A DNA stretch of 64,000 nt from Nocardioides sp. NBC_00368 (GTDB lineage: Bacteria; Actinomycetota; Actinomycetes; Propionibacteriales; Nocardioidaceae), in assembly GCF_036090055.1 (NCBI RefSeq), contig NZ_CP107970.1, positions 4,733,001-4,797,000 of the forward strand. Direction: 5' to 3'. The position numbers and the translations under genes were made by a program. Below, one piece after another: positions 8,781 through 16,625 of this stretch. Numbering within the stretch: position 1 is the stretch's first letter; each line of letters begins with the position of its first letter. The notes beneath the pieces are model-generated. The model did no database searches and was not told where the DNA came from. It worked only from the letters and a program-made list of their open reading frames with translations.

Positions 8781-9536
8781 TCAGAAGCACTGCGAGGCGC
8801 TGTGGTAGACGCTCGACTGGATGCCGAGGTGGATGTGGTCGCTGTGGTCGGGGTAGCCCGGCCCGAGCACCTGCGGGAACGACTGGCGTGAGGCACGGGC
8901 GATGCCGCACATGGTCGTCGCGCTGCTGCCGGGCACCAGATCCATCGCCCGGCCGTAGAGGTGGTTGCTGTTGGAGGCTCCGCCGACGGCGTCGTTGCAC
9001 GCCTTCGAGCGGTAGGCCGAGGTCACCCGCAGCGGGTTGTCGCCGAGCCGGTGCCGGATCGCCTCGGCGCGCCACATGGCCTGCATCAGGTTGGCCTTGA
9101 CCTGCGTGATCGTCACGCCGGAGATCGGCGTCGGCCAGCCTCCGTAGCAGACGTCGTCGACCTCGCTCCACGAGAAGTGGATCGGGGTGCAGTCGTCGTC
9201 CTGCAGCGCGTAGATCTTGTTGAACGTGTTCGCGCCCGCGACTCCGTCGGCGGCGAGCCCGTAGGCGGCCTGGAAGTTGCGGACCGCGGTCGTCGTCGCC
9301 GGTCCGTAGGACCCGTCGATCGAGAAGACCGTGCCCGTGGCCGCCCACCCGGCGACCCGGATCTGCAGCTGGGTGACCGCGTTGCCCGTGGACCCCTGCT
9401 GAAGCGTGCCGCTCCAGGTGTAGCAGGCGTCGGCCTGAGCGGGAGCGGCCGTGGAGGTGATGGCGACCAGGCTGGTCGCCAACGTGACGAGGAGGGAACC
9501 GATGACCGTGCCGAGGCGGCGTGGGGTGAGGCGCAT
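8781..9536 (-). CDS. Secreted peptidoglycan-binding D-Ala-D-Ala carboxypeptidase-like protein (M15 family)
   Basis: 251 aa. Basic N-terminus, hydrophobic signal sequence and an Ala-X-Ala-type cleavage region near APAQADA. A PG_binding_1 domain follows (LQQGSTGNAVTQLQIRV ... SIDGSYGPATTTAVRNFQ), then an M15A-like catalytic domain with the zinc motif SNHLYGRAMD and the C-terminal HSDHIHL. It probably cleaves peptidoglycan stem peptides outside the cell. It converges on the ferredoxin reductase with only 5 bp between the two stops. Confidence 0.88.
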   Translation of the reverse strand: MRLTPRRLGTVIGSLLVTLATSLVAITSTAAPAQADACYTWSGTLQQGSTGNAVTQLQIRVAGWAATGTVFSIDGSYGPATTTAVRNFQAAYGLAADGVAGANTFNKIYALQDDDCTPIHFSWSEVDDVCYGGWPTPISGVTITQVKANLMQAMWRAEAIRHRLGDNPLRVTSAYRSKACNDAVGGASNSNHLYGRAMDLVPGSSATTMCGIARASRQSFPQVLGPGYPDHSDHIHLGIQSSVYHSASQCF

Positions 9537-9635
9537 CTGTGGAGCTCCTATCTTCCGAGAGGTCCGAGAGGACCCGAGTCGCTCCCTAGAGTGGCCTCCT
9601 TTGACGTCGTGTACTTGGATTTCGCGTGAATGTAA

Positions 9636-10367
9636 TCACCAGGGAATGACGCCGGCGTCCTCGAAGTAACCGCCCGTCGGACCGTCGTCGGGCAGGGTCG
9701 CCAGGCTGATCGCGATCCGGGCGCCCTCTTCGGGCGTGCGTACGCCGCGGAAGCCGTTCAGGTCGGTGGCCACGAATCCGGGGCAGCCGAGGTTGATCAG
9801 GATGTTCGTGTCGCGCAGCTCCTTGGCGTACTGGATCGTGACGGCGTTGAGGTAGGACTTCGTCGGGCTGTACGCCACCGAGATCGGCCCCACGGCGAGC
9901 GGGTCGTCCGTCGAGGTCTGCCGGGCGAGGGAGCCCACGCTGCTGGACATGTTGACGATCCGCGGTGCGGCGGAGCGTCGCAGCAACGGCGGCATCGCGT
10001 TGGTGACCCGGACGACGCCGAAGACGTTGGTCTCGACCGCGACCCGCATCTGGTCGATCGAGATCTCGGTCGGGTTCTGCGGCATGCCGCCGGTGACGCC
10101 GGCGTTGTTGACGAGTACGTCCAGGCCGCCGTGCTCCTCCTCGATCAGCCGGGTCGCGGCCGCGACACTGGCGTCGTCGGTCACGTCCAGCGGAACCCCG
10201 AAGGCGTCGACGCCGTTCGCACGCAGCTTCTCGACGGCCGCCTCGCGACGGGCGTCGTCACGGGCGCCGACGCCGACCTTCCAGCTGCGCGCACCGAGGC
10301 CCGCGGCGATCTCGTAGCCGATTCCCTTGTTGGCGCCGGTGACCAGCGCGATCGTGTTCTCGCTCAT
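9636..10367 (-). CDS. Short-chain dehydrogenase/reductase
   Basis: 243 aa Rossmann enzyme with all SDR hallmarks: TGANKGIG cofactor motif, NNAG, catalytic Ser (NMSSSVGS) and YSPTK (YxxxK). The N-terminal pattern suits NADPH-dependent carbonyl reductase-like SDRs; the substrate is unknown. Divergent from the LysR gene, which probably controls it through the site at 10425-10439. Confidence 0.9.
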   Translation of the reverse strand: MSENTIALVTGANKGIGYEIAAGLGARSWKVGVGARDDARREAAVEKLRANGVDAFGVPLDVTDDASVAAATRLIEEEHGGLDVLVNNAGVTGGMPQNPTEISIDQMRVAVETNVFGVVRVTNAMPPLLRRSAAPRIVNMSSSVGSLARQTSTDDPLAVGPISVAYSPTKSYLNAVTIQYAKELRDTNILINLGCPGFVATDLNGFRGVRTPEEGARIAISLATLPDDGPTGGYFEDAGVIPW

Positions 10368-10424
10368 GTCCTCCAGCCTGGCCAGGGCCCGCGGAACACT
10401 CCAATATCACCTTGGTCGCCACCT

Positions 10425-10439
10425 ATACCGCTCAGGTAT
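10425..10439. promoter_or_regulatory. LysR-type operator (T-N11-A)
   Basis: ATACC-N5-GGTAT is a perfect 5-bp dyad fitting the T-N11-A LysR box, between the divergent SDR and LysR genes and 29 bp before the LysR start. Confidence 0.65.
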
Positions 10440-10468
10440 GTTCCCAGGTCGGAGCTAGGGTTGAGACC

Positions 10469-11311
10469 ATGGAGACCCGGGAGCTTCGCTACTTCGTCGC
10501 GGTCGCCGAGGAGCTTCACTTCAGCCGTGCGGCCGCTCGCCTCGGGATCGCCCAGCCGCCGCTGTCACGCGCGATCAGCCAGCTGGAGCGGCGTCTGGGT
10601 GGCCCGCTGCTCGAGCGCAACAGCCGGGGTGTCACGCTCACCGACGCCGGCCGGGTTCTCCTCGCCGAGGCTCGCGCCGCTCTCGACGCGATCGACGCGG
10701 CCGAGCGCCGCACCCGTCGCGCCACCGGCGACGGTGCCGAGCCGGGTCTGGTCCTGGTCTCCAAGGCCGGAGCCTCGACGGAGCTGCTGACCAAGCTGCT
10801 CGACGCCTACGCCGCGGAGCCGGGGTCGGTGAGGGTCGAGGTCGACCTGTGCGGCATCGGGGAGCAGGGGCCGAGGCTCCGCGACGGCAGGGCCGACGTC
10901 GCGCTGCTGCATCGTCCGTTCGACTCCGTCGACGGGCTCGACTCCGAAGACCTGCTCACCGAGGGCCAGGTCGCGGTCCTGCCCTCCAGTCATCCGTGGT
11001 CGACCCGGTCACAGCTGACGCTGGCCGACCTCGACGACATCCCCGGTCTCCCGCCGATGCGCTGGCCGTCAGGCGGCGGCTACGCCGACGGCCCCGGCCC
11101 CGAGGTCCGCGACTCGGCGCAGCTCTATCAGCTGATCGGGCTCGGCCGGGCGTACGCGCTCCTTCCGGAGTCGGCGCGCGCCGAGCAGCATCACGGCGTC
11201 GCCACCGTCCCGGTCGTGGACGCCCCCGAGGTCACCACCGTCATCGCCTGGCCGCAGCACAGCCGCTCGCTCGCCCTGGCCACGCTGGTGCAGACCGCGA
11301 CCCGCCTCTAG
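10469..11311 (+). CDS. LysR-family transcriptional regulator
   Basis: 280 aa. N-terminal winged HTH (ELRYFVAVAEELHFSRAAARLGIAQPPLSRAISQLERRLG) followed by a periplasmic-binding-like effector domain. The ATG at 10469 fits the canonical METRELRYFVAV start. It probably regulates the divergent SDR. Its stop codon (TAG, 11309-11311) lies inside the 6-bp target duplication of the IS next to it, so the coding sequence survived the insertion intact but its native 3' flank now lies beyond the IS. Confidence 0.92.
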   Translation: METRELRYFVAVAEELHFSRAAARLGIAQPPLSRAISQLERRLGGPLLERNSRGVTLTDAGRVLLAEARAALDAIDAAERRTRRATGDGAEPGLVLVSKAGASTELLTKLLDAYAAEPGSVRVEVDLCGIGEQGPRLRDGRADVALLHRPFDSVDGLDSEDLLTEGQVAVLPSSHPWSTRSQLTLADLDDIPGLPPMRWPSGGGYADGPGPEVRDSAQLYQLIGLGRAYALLPESARAEQHHGVATVPVVDAPEVTTVIAWPQHSRSLALATLVQTATRL

Positions 11312-11312
11312 C
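11307..11312. repeat. Target-site duplication, left copy (TCTAGC)
   Basis: TCTAGC directly abuts the left inverted repeat and is repeated right after the right one. Confidence 0.8.
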
Positions 11313-12405
11313 TGTACTCGGCCATCACGTTGGTGACAGTCGGCTGATCGGTGGGAGTCCTGCGAGTGCGCTGTGGCGTCGAACAGTGTTGTAGCACTCG
11401 AGCCATGGGGAAAGCGCGGCGGCTCGGTCGGTGTTGGTGAGGTAGACCTGGCGGTAGGCCCACTCGGTCGCCAGGGTGCGGTTGTATCTTTCGACCTTGC
11501 CGTTCTGCCAGGGGCAATGGGGCTTGATGAACTTGTGCTTGGCTCCCAGCGTGGTGATCGCCTCAGCCACGTCGTTGGATCTGCGGTAGGAGAAGTGGTT
11601 GTCGGTGATGACCCGCTCGATGCGGGTGATGCCGTGGGCCGCGAAGTAGTCGGCGGCCCGGCGGATGAACCCTGCGCAGGTGGGGCCTTTCTCGTCGGGC
11701 AGGATTTCGGAGTAGGCCACTCGGGAGTGGTCATCGACCATCGAGTGCACGTAGTCGTAGCCGATCCGGGCCTGTTTCTTGGCCCAGGTTGACCCCATCT
11801 GACGGCCGTGGGCCTTCCAGCCGCCGCCGTCGGGGATCTTGCCGATCTTCTTGACGTCGACATGGACCAGCTCACCGGGCCGGTCGCGTTCGTAGCGCAC
11901 CGTGGTGGTCTTCGAGGCCCGGATGACCTCCCCGGTCAACGGGTCACACTCACGCAGGTACGGGACGCGGTGGCGGCGTAGGACCCGGCCCACGGTCCGT
12001 GCTGGGACACCGAGTTCGGGCCCGAGCCAGTCCTGGCCGCGGCGCTCTTGGTGGCGCTTGACCACGATCGCTTCCTCGACTTCGGCCGGTGTCTGATTCG
12101 GGCAGTGGTGGGGACGCGAGGACCGGTCGTGTAGACCGGCTTCGCCTTCGGCACGGAACCGGGCGATCCAGCGGTGCGCGCACTGGCGCGAGACGCCTTG
12201 GGCCTTGGCTGCGTGCGCGACGGCCCAGTCGTCCTCGACGACTCGCTGGACCAAGAGTTGCCGGCCACGAAAGTTCAGCCGGGCATTACGGTGGGACACG
12301 AAGACCTCCGGACGGTGGATGACCTAGACAGCAACCACCGCACCCGGAGGTCTTCGCTACGTCAACAACCGACCCGGAGTGTCACCAACCTCATGGCCGA
12401 GTACA
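11313..12405 (-). mobile_element. IS481-family insertion sequence, complete
   Basis: 1,093 bp bounded by roughly 27-bp imperfect inverted repeats starting TGTACTCGGCCAT and containing GTTGGTGACA, which differ at three bases. It carries one transposase gene and is flanked by TCTAGC on both sides. Intact ends, gene and target duplication suggest recent transposition. Confidence 0.92.
11325..12299 (-). CDS. IS481-family transposase
   Basis: 324 aa. N-terminal HTH (LVQRVVEDDWAVAHAAKAQGVSRQCAHRWIARF) and an rve integrase core with DDE residues: VHVDVKKIG, then VDDHSRVAYSEI, and the final Glu in WQNGKVERYNRTL. No frameshift or stop is visible, so it is probably active. It fills nearly the whole IS. 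Confidence 0.93.
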   Translation of the reverse strand: MSHRNARLNFRGRQLLVQRVVEDDWAVAHAAKAQGVSRQCAHRWIARFRAEGEAGLHDRSSRPHHCPNQTPAEVEEAIVVKRHQERRGQDWLGPELGVPARTVGRVLRRHRVPYLRECDPLTGEVIRASKTTTVRYERDRPGELVHVDVKKIGKIPDGGGWKAHGRQMGSTWAKKQARIGYDYVHSMVDDHSRVAYSEILPDEKGPTCAGFIRRAADYFAAHGITRIERVITDNHFSYRRSNDVAEAITTLGAKHKFIKPHCPWQNGKVERYNRTLATEWAYRQVYLTNTDRAAALSPWLECYNTVRRHSALAGLPPISRLSPT

Positions 12406-12411
12406 TCTAGC
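12406..12411. repeat. Target-site duplication, right copy (TCTAGC)
   Basis: Matches 11307-11312 exactly and directly follows the right inverted repeat. Confidence 0.8.
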
Positions 12412-12419
12412 TCTGCTGA

Positions 12420-13133
12420 TCAGAAGCGCTTCCACCAGAGGTTGACGGCGTAGTCGACGTACGTCCCCTGGTGCTCCTCCAGGATCGCGGCCGCAGTCGC
12501 GGGGTCGAACTCGATGCGGACGACCGCCTCCAGGTCGGCGCGCGAGGCGAAGGACCAGTCCATGTCGACGGGGACGCGCGTCCAGCCGTGCATCGACCAG
12601 AACCGCTCCTGCTCGTCGGGCGGCGGGACCTTCGGGTAGCCGCGGCGGAACCACCCGCCGAAGGTCGAGCGTGAGCCGTCGTTGTCGATCACCATCGCCA
12701 CACCGCCGCGGCGCATCACCCGGTCCAGCTCGCCGAGTCCCGGCTCGGAGCCGGGACCGAAGAAGTAGGCCCAGCGGGCGTGCATGACGTCGACCGACGA
12801 GGGCGGGAGCGGGAGCTGCTGCGCGACGCCGTTGTGGACGGTGACGTTCTCGAGCTTCTTCGTACGCCGCCGGGCCAGCGTCACCAGGTCCGGGTGCGGC
12901 TCGATGCCGGTGACGGTGCGGGCGGTCTCCGCGAACCTCGGCAGGTAGAAACCGGTCCCGCAACCGAGGTCGAGCACGTCCCGCCCGGCCCAGGGTGCCA
13001 CCTCGGCCATCGCGGACCAGAGCCGGCCGTGCGGGTCGAGCGCACGGTTCTCGATCTCGTACGTCGCGGTGTGGTTCCAGATGTTGGGGGACGGGATCGC
13101 GCCTGTAGCGCCGGGGAGGTCAACGCGGCTCAT
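12420..13133 (-). CDS. Class I SAM-dependent methyltransferase
   Basis: 237 aa. Motif I is DVLDLGCGTGFYLPRF, followed by TVTGIEPHPDLV and VDVMHARWAYFFGPG, as in Methyltransf_11 proteins; the substrate is not evident. I chose the ATG at 13133 because GAGGAG sits five bases upstream; a longer frame to 13169 reads through a repeat. It is codirectional with the glyoxalase-like gene upstream. Confidence 0.85.
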   Translation of the reverse strand: MSRVDLPGATGAIPSPNIWNHTATYEIENRALDPHGRLWSAMAEVAPWAGRDVLDLGCGTGFYLPRFAETARTVTGIEPHPDLVTLARRRTKKLENVTVHNGVAQQLPLPPSSVDVMHARWAYFFGPGSEPGLGELDRVMRRGGVAMVIDNDGSRSTFGGWFRRGYPKVPPPDEQERFWSMHGWTRVPVDMDWSFASRADLEAVVRIEFDPATAAAILEEHQGTYVDYAVNLWWKRF

Positions 13134-13148
13134 GTCTCCTCGACGGGG

Positions 13149-13170
13149 GGTCTCGACAAGCTCGACCACC
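13149..13170. repeat. Copy of an intergenic GGTCTCGACAAGCTCGACCA-type sequence
   Basis: The 22-bp sequence fills the gap between two codirectional genes. Its TCGAC...GTCGAG core is related to the TGGTCGAGC arms of the stem-loop at 35352-35394. Similar sequences are, from memory, abundant in Nocardioides-like genomes. Confidence 0.4.
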
Positions 13171-13179
13171 CGCGCCGGG

Positions 13180-13836
13180 TCAGATCCGGACCTCGCCGCG
13201 CGGGGTCACGAACTTGGCGGCCAGCAGGCCCGGGGTGCCGTGCTCGGCGACCCAGTCGATGTGAACGTTCTCGGCGGGCTTGCCGGTCCACGGGTCGACG
13301 CGCTCCTTCAGCTCGTCGCCGAGGTAGTCCTTGACCCGCTCGGGGTCGCCGGAGATCTCGAGGTCGGTGAGGGTGATGTCGGAGCCGGCGTTGCCGGGGT
13401 GGAGCTCGGGGGTCTCCCACTTGATGAAGTAGGGCAGCTGCGGGTCGGCGATCAGGCCGTTGATGCCGATCTGCTGCCAGTGGAGCTCGCGGCCGTCGGG
13501 GAGGTGGCGGTTGCCGGGGACAGCCTTGCGGCCGAGCCGCTCCTCGATCGGGGTCATGTCATCGACGCCGATGACGAAGCCGATCCAGCCGCCGCCGAGT
13601 GCGGAGCGGGCCTTGACGGCCTGCCCGAACGGGGCCTTGTCGCTGGCCGGGTGCTCGAGCGCCTCGACGACCTCGAGGTAAAGGCCGCCACGCATCGGGA
13701 GGATGTAGTTGCGGGTGCCGAAGCGGGGGTGGACGCCGCCGTCGACGAACTCCTGGCCGAGCAGCTCACCGAGCTGCTTGGCGGTCTGTACCAAGCCATC
13801 GGGTCCTGCAGCGTACGAAACATGGTCCAGGCGCAT
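13180..13836 (-). CDS. Glyoxalase-like (VOC fold) protein
   Basis: 218 aa starting MRLDHVSYAAGPDG, the usual first strand of a Glyoxalase_3-type VOC domain with a possible metal-ligand His. LYLEVVEALEHP and GWIGFVIGVDDM match the later VOC strands. The function of this subfamily is unknown. The start at 13836 is set by the domain; the frame continues to 13872. Confidence 0.78.
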   Translation of the reverse strand: MRLDHVSYAAGPDGLVQTAKQLGELLGQEFVDGGVHPRFGTRNYILPMRGGLYLEVVEALEHPASDKAPFGQAVKARSALGGGWIGFVIGVDDMTPIEERLGRKAVPGNRHLPDGRELHWQQIGINGLIADPQLPYFIKWETPELHPGNAGSDITLTDLEISGDPERVKDYLGDELKERVDPWTGKPAENVHIDWVAEHGTPGLLAAKFVTPRGEVRI

Positions 13837-13883
13837 GTAACGATTCTGAACTCTCCCTGAGAGAGAAACCAATCCAGGGTCGC

Positions 13884-13903
13884 TATCTCTTGATGTCGAG
13901 ATA
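13884..13903. promoter_or_regulatory. Candidate operator, TATCTC-N8-GAGATA dyad
   Basis: A 6-bp perfect dyad of the kind MarR/TetR proteins bind, 47 bp upstream of the glyoxalase-like start. The regulator is not identified. Confidence 0.35.
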
Positions 13904-13914
13904 CACCCGGGGGT

Positions 13915-14676
13915 TCAGCGCGGGCTGGCGGGATGGAGCGCCAGCGCGGACCTCGACCGGACATGCGCCTCGCAGTGACGGACGAGCTCGGCGTACGCCG
14001 CCTTGCCCATGAGCTCGGTCAGCTCGGCCGCGTTGGTGAGGTAGACGGGCTCGACGGCGAGGTGGGCCTCGGTGTTGCCGGAGCAGTACCAGTCGAGGTC
14101 GTGGCCGCCCGGCCCCCAGCCGCGCCGGTCGTACTCGGTGATCGTCACCTCGGTGTAGGTCGTCCCGTCGGTGAGCTCGACATCCCGGAACGTACGCCGG
14201 ATCGGCAGCTGCCAGCACACGTCCGGCTTCGTCTCGAAGTGCTCGCGGCCTTCCTTCGCGGCCAGGATGTGGAGGGCGCAGCCCGAACCGCCGGGGAAGT
14301 CCGGCCGGTTGGCCAGGACGCACGACTCCTGCCCACGGAACTCCGTGACCCGGGTCTTCCGCTCGCCGTCCTCGTCGAGCTCGACCCAGTCGTCGGTCTC
14401 CACCGTGCGTCCCGGGTGCTGCTCCCAGATCTCCGGCGTCAGCTCGGCGACGAAGCCCGCCGTCCGCGCCTCGTCCTCCTCGTCCGCGAAGTGTGCCCCG
14501 AGCGTGCAGCACCCCACGTCCGGCGAGCTCTTGAACATCCCCGGACAGCCGTTGCCGAAGATGCAGGAGTAGGCCGACGTCAACCAGGTCAGGTCGCATC
14601 GCATCCGCTCGTCCGGGTCGTCGGGGTTGACGAACTCCACCCACGCGCGCGGGAAATCCAGGGGTACCTCGGGCAT
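13915..14676 (-). CDS. Conserved Cys-rich protein of unknown function
   Basis: 253 aa, soluble and acidic. It has a Cys cluster near the N-terminus (SCIFGNGCPGMF ... GCCTLGAHF) and two more Cys around residue 130-150 (SCVLANRP, GCALHIL), suggesting a bound metal or Fe-S cluster in the manner of YkgJ-type zinc/iron-chelating proteins. That is inference; I do not recognise the family securely. Divergent from the AlbA_2 gene, with the 31-bp inverted repeat between them. Confidence 0.7.
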   Translation of the reverse strand: MPEVPLDFPRAWVEFVNPDDPDERMRCDLTWLTSAYSCIFGNGCPGMFKSSPDVGCCTLGAHFADEEDEARTAGFVAELTPEIWEQHPGRTVETDDWVELDEDGERKTRVTEFRGQESCVLANRPDFPGGSGCALHILAAKEGREHFETKPDVCWQLPIRRTFRDVELTDGTTYTEVTITEYDRRGWGPGGHDLDWYCSGNTEAHLAVEPVYLTNAAELTELMGKAAYAELVRHCEAHVRSRSALALHPASPR

Positions 14677-14741
14677 CTCGCAAGCCTACGTCGCGGAGCG
14701 TGGGCGGCTCGCATGTGAGCCTCTCTGGCGGGTGCGGCGCG

Positions 14742-14811
14742 CAGTTGTACGTCAAATGCACCTCAAATGTACCTCGCTGAGTACATTTGAGGTGCATTTG
14801 ACGTACAACTG
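14742..14811. repeat. Perfect 31-bp inverted repeat upstream of the AlbA_2 module
   Basis: Arms 14742-14772 and 14781-14811 are exactly complementary around the loop CTCGCTGA. Each arm contains two near-identical tandem 11-mers (TCAAATGCACC, TCAAATGTACC). It ends 16 bp before the ATG at 14828, just ahead of the GGGAGG ribosome site, so it could be an operator for divergent genes or a 5'-UTR hairpin. Confidence 0.85.
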
Positions 14812-14827
14812 TCTTCGGGAGGCACGG

Positions 14828-16252
14828 ATGGACATCGAGGAGATCCTGCGCACGCTCAGGTTCGCTGGAGGCGACACGGCCGCCATCGAGGTCAAGTCAG
14901 CTGCCGGTGGCTACCCGTCGACGACGTTGGAGTCGCTAGGCGCTCTCGCCAACACACCAGGAGGCGGCGCGATCGTGTTCGGCCTGGACGAGCGACGCGG
15001 GTTCACGCCGACAGGCGTCTACGACGTACAGAAGCTCAAGCAGCGACTCGGAAACGAGGCCCAGGACTTCACGCCGCACGTCCGTATCTCGATCTCCGAT
15101 GCCGTGGTCGACTCGAAGCCCGTCGTGGTCGCAGAGGTGGGGGAGTGTGATGCTGCCTTCAAGCCCTGCACTCACGTGTCGGGCAAGTCATGGGTGCGCA
15201 GCTATGACGGCGACTTCCAGCTCTCGGACCTCGAACGTCAGGGCTTTCTGAGCAACCGCGCGGCCCCGCACTTCGATATGGCTCCGGTTCCGGGTACGTC
15301 CGTCGCTGATCTCGAGGCGTCTGCTGTGGCTGCTTGGAGCGACACAGTGAGGCGGGAAGATCCGAGCGGGTTGGGGCGGTTCGATGACGAGGACCTGCTC
15401 AGACACGGTGGAGTCGTCACGGGGGCAGGGGAGCTGACAGTGGCAGGTTTGATGATGCTCGGCGAGTATCCCCAGACCTGGTTCTCTCGACTCGTGGTGC
15501 ACGTCGCTCGGGTTGAGCCCGATGGATCGTTCCGAAATGCCAAGTCTCTGAGTGGCTCGATACCGCGCATGCTCGCATCTGCAGTCGACTGGGTCACCCA
15601 GAACGTCGACTACGTCATGGTCTCCGGGCCGGACGGCCATCTGAGGGACGTACCTGCGTTCCCCGTTTCGGTGATCCGTGAGTTGGTCGGTAACGCGCTC
15701 GTCCACAGAGACCTGGCGCCCTGGTCGGAGGGGATCGCGATCCACCTCCGCATCTACCGAGATCGCCTGGTGATCACCAACCCTGGTGGTCTCTACGGGC
15801 TCACGGTTGAACGGCTCGGTCGCGAGGCGATCAGCCGTTCCAGGAACGCGAAGCTGGTTGCTCTCGGCGTCAATGTCTCCGCGCCGGGCGGTGTCCGAGT
15901 CGTCGAGTCATTGGCGTCAGGTCTGATCCGAGTCAACGCCGAGCTCGATGGTCAGGGCCTTCCCCGTCCAACATTTGTCGACACCGGGATTCAGTTCACC
16001 GCCATTGTGAAGGCGACGAGGCACAGGGCGCCACGGACCCCCACGACAATGGTCGAATTGATCGGTGCAAAGCAGCAGCAAGTCTTGACAGCTTTGATCG
16101 AGGGCGGTCAGGTCGGAGTGGCTGACCTCGTCGAGCGCACCGGTCTGTCTCCGACGGTCGTGCGACGGGCTCTCACCGCGCTGCGCGAGAAGCGGATGGC
16201 GACGGTGGTGTCGGGTGGACGAGGGCGTGAGACCACGTACGAGGCAACGTAG
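14828..16252 (+). CDS. AlbA_2 (Schlafen-like) / GHKL ATP-binding protein with C-terminal winged helix
   Basis: 474 aa. Residues 1-130 form an AlbA_2 domain (IEVKSAAGGYPSTTLESLGALANTPGGGAIVFGLDE). A HATPase_c_4-type module follows with the N-box-like RELVGNALVHRDLA and ITNPGGLYG, and the C-terminus is a winged HTH (VADLVERTGLSPTVVRRALTAL). Proteins of this build are annotated as putative regulators and occur in mobile or defence contexts; their biochemical role is unsettled. ATG at 14828 with GGGAGG upstream. The downstream 104-aa gene starts 9 bp later and is probably co-transcribed. Codon use looks less GC-biased than in neighbouring housekeeping genes. Confidence 0.85.
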   Translation: MDIEEILRTLRFAGGDTAAIEVKSAAGGYPSTTLESLGALANTPGGGAIVFGLDERRGFTPTGVYDVQKLKQRLGNEAQDFTPHVRISISDAVVDSKPVVVAEVGECDAAFKPCTHVSGKSWVRSYDGDFQLSDLERQGFLSNRAAPHFDMAPVPGTSVADLEASAVAAWSDTVRREDPSGLGRFDDEDLLRHGGVVTGAGELTVAGLMMLGEYPQTWFSRLVVHVARVEPDGSFRNAKSLSGSIPRMLASAVDWVTQNVDYVMVSGPDGHLRDVPAFPVSVIRELVGNALVHRDLAPWSEGIAIHLRIYRDRLVITNPGGLYGLTVERLGREAISRSRNAKLVALGVNVSAPGGVRVVESLASGLIRVNAELDGQGLPRPTFVDTGIQFTAIVKATRHRAPRTPTTMVELIGAKQQQVLTALIEGGQVGVADLVERTGLSPTVVRRALTALREKRMATVVSGGRGRETTYEAT

Positions 16253-16261
16253 GGGGACGTC

Positions 16262-16576
16262 GTGAGCCGGTTTGTTGCACTTGCCTGGGCAGATGTCGAC
16301 CACGTGAGGTGGGGAGAGATCGCGGCGTTCAACGTCAGCAAGGCTGATCTTGCGGCCATCGGGCTCGCGTTCGAGGTCGTGGAATTCGACGGTCTTCAGG
16401 TGGAGATCGCTGCCTTTCGGATCGAGTCAGGTGACGTCGCGATGATTGGCAGTGGTCACAACTCGCCCGACCTTCTCAGTCTCGCTGTCGCGGCCGACGC
16501 TGGGGCAACGCCAGAGAATTTCATGGTCGCTCTTGGTGTTGAGTTTGAACGGTCGGAGTGGCAGCCCCTGCGCTGA
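16262..16576 (+). CDS. Small unknown protein paired with the AlbA_2 gene
   Basis: 104 aa, GTG start with AGGGGGA upstream. Mixed alpha/beta sequence (VRWGEIAAFNVSKADLAAIGLAFEVVEFDGLQVEIAAFRIESGDV) with no signal peptide, membrane span or Cys. No family recognised. Its 9-bp spacing to the AlbA_2 gene suggests a functional pair. Confidence 0.65.
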   Translation: MSRFVALAWADVDHVRWGEIAAFNVSKADLAAIGLAFEVVEFDGLQVEIAAFRIESGDVAMIGSGHNSPDLLSLAVAADAGATPENFMVALGVEFERSEWQPLR

Positions 16577-16625
16577 ACCGAACCTGTGTTTCGGTGGTCT
16601 GCACCTCATATGTGGCATGAGGGGA

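Noticed and set aside
14677..14741. A separate start of the AlbA_2 frame at 14627
   Set aside because: The frame is open from 14627, but it would run through the inverted repeat; the strong GGGAGG site and domain start point to 14828.
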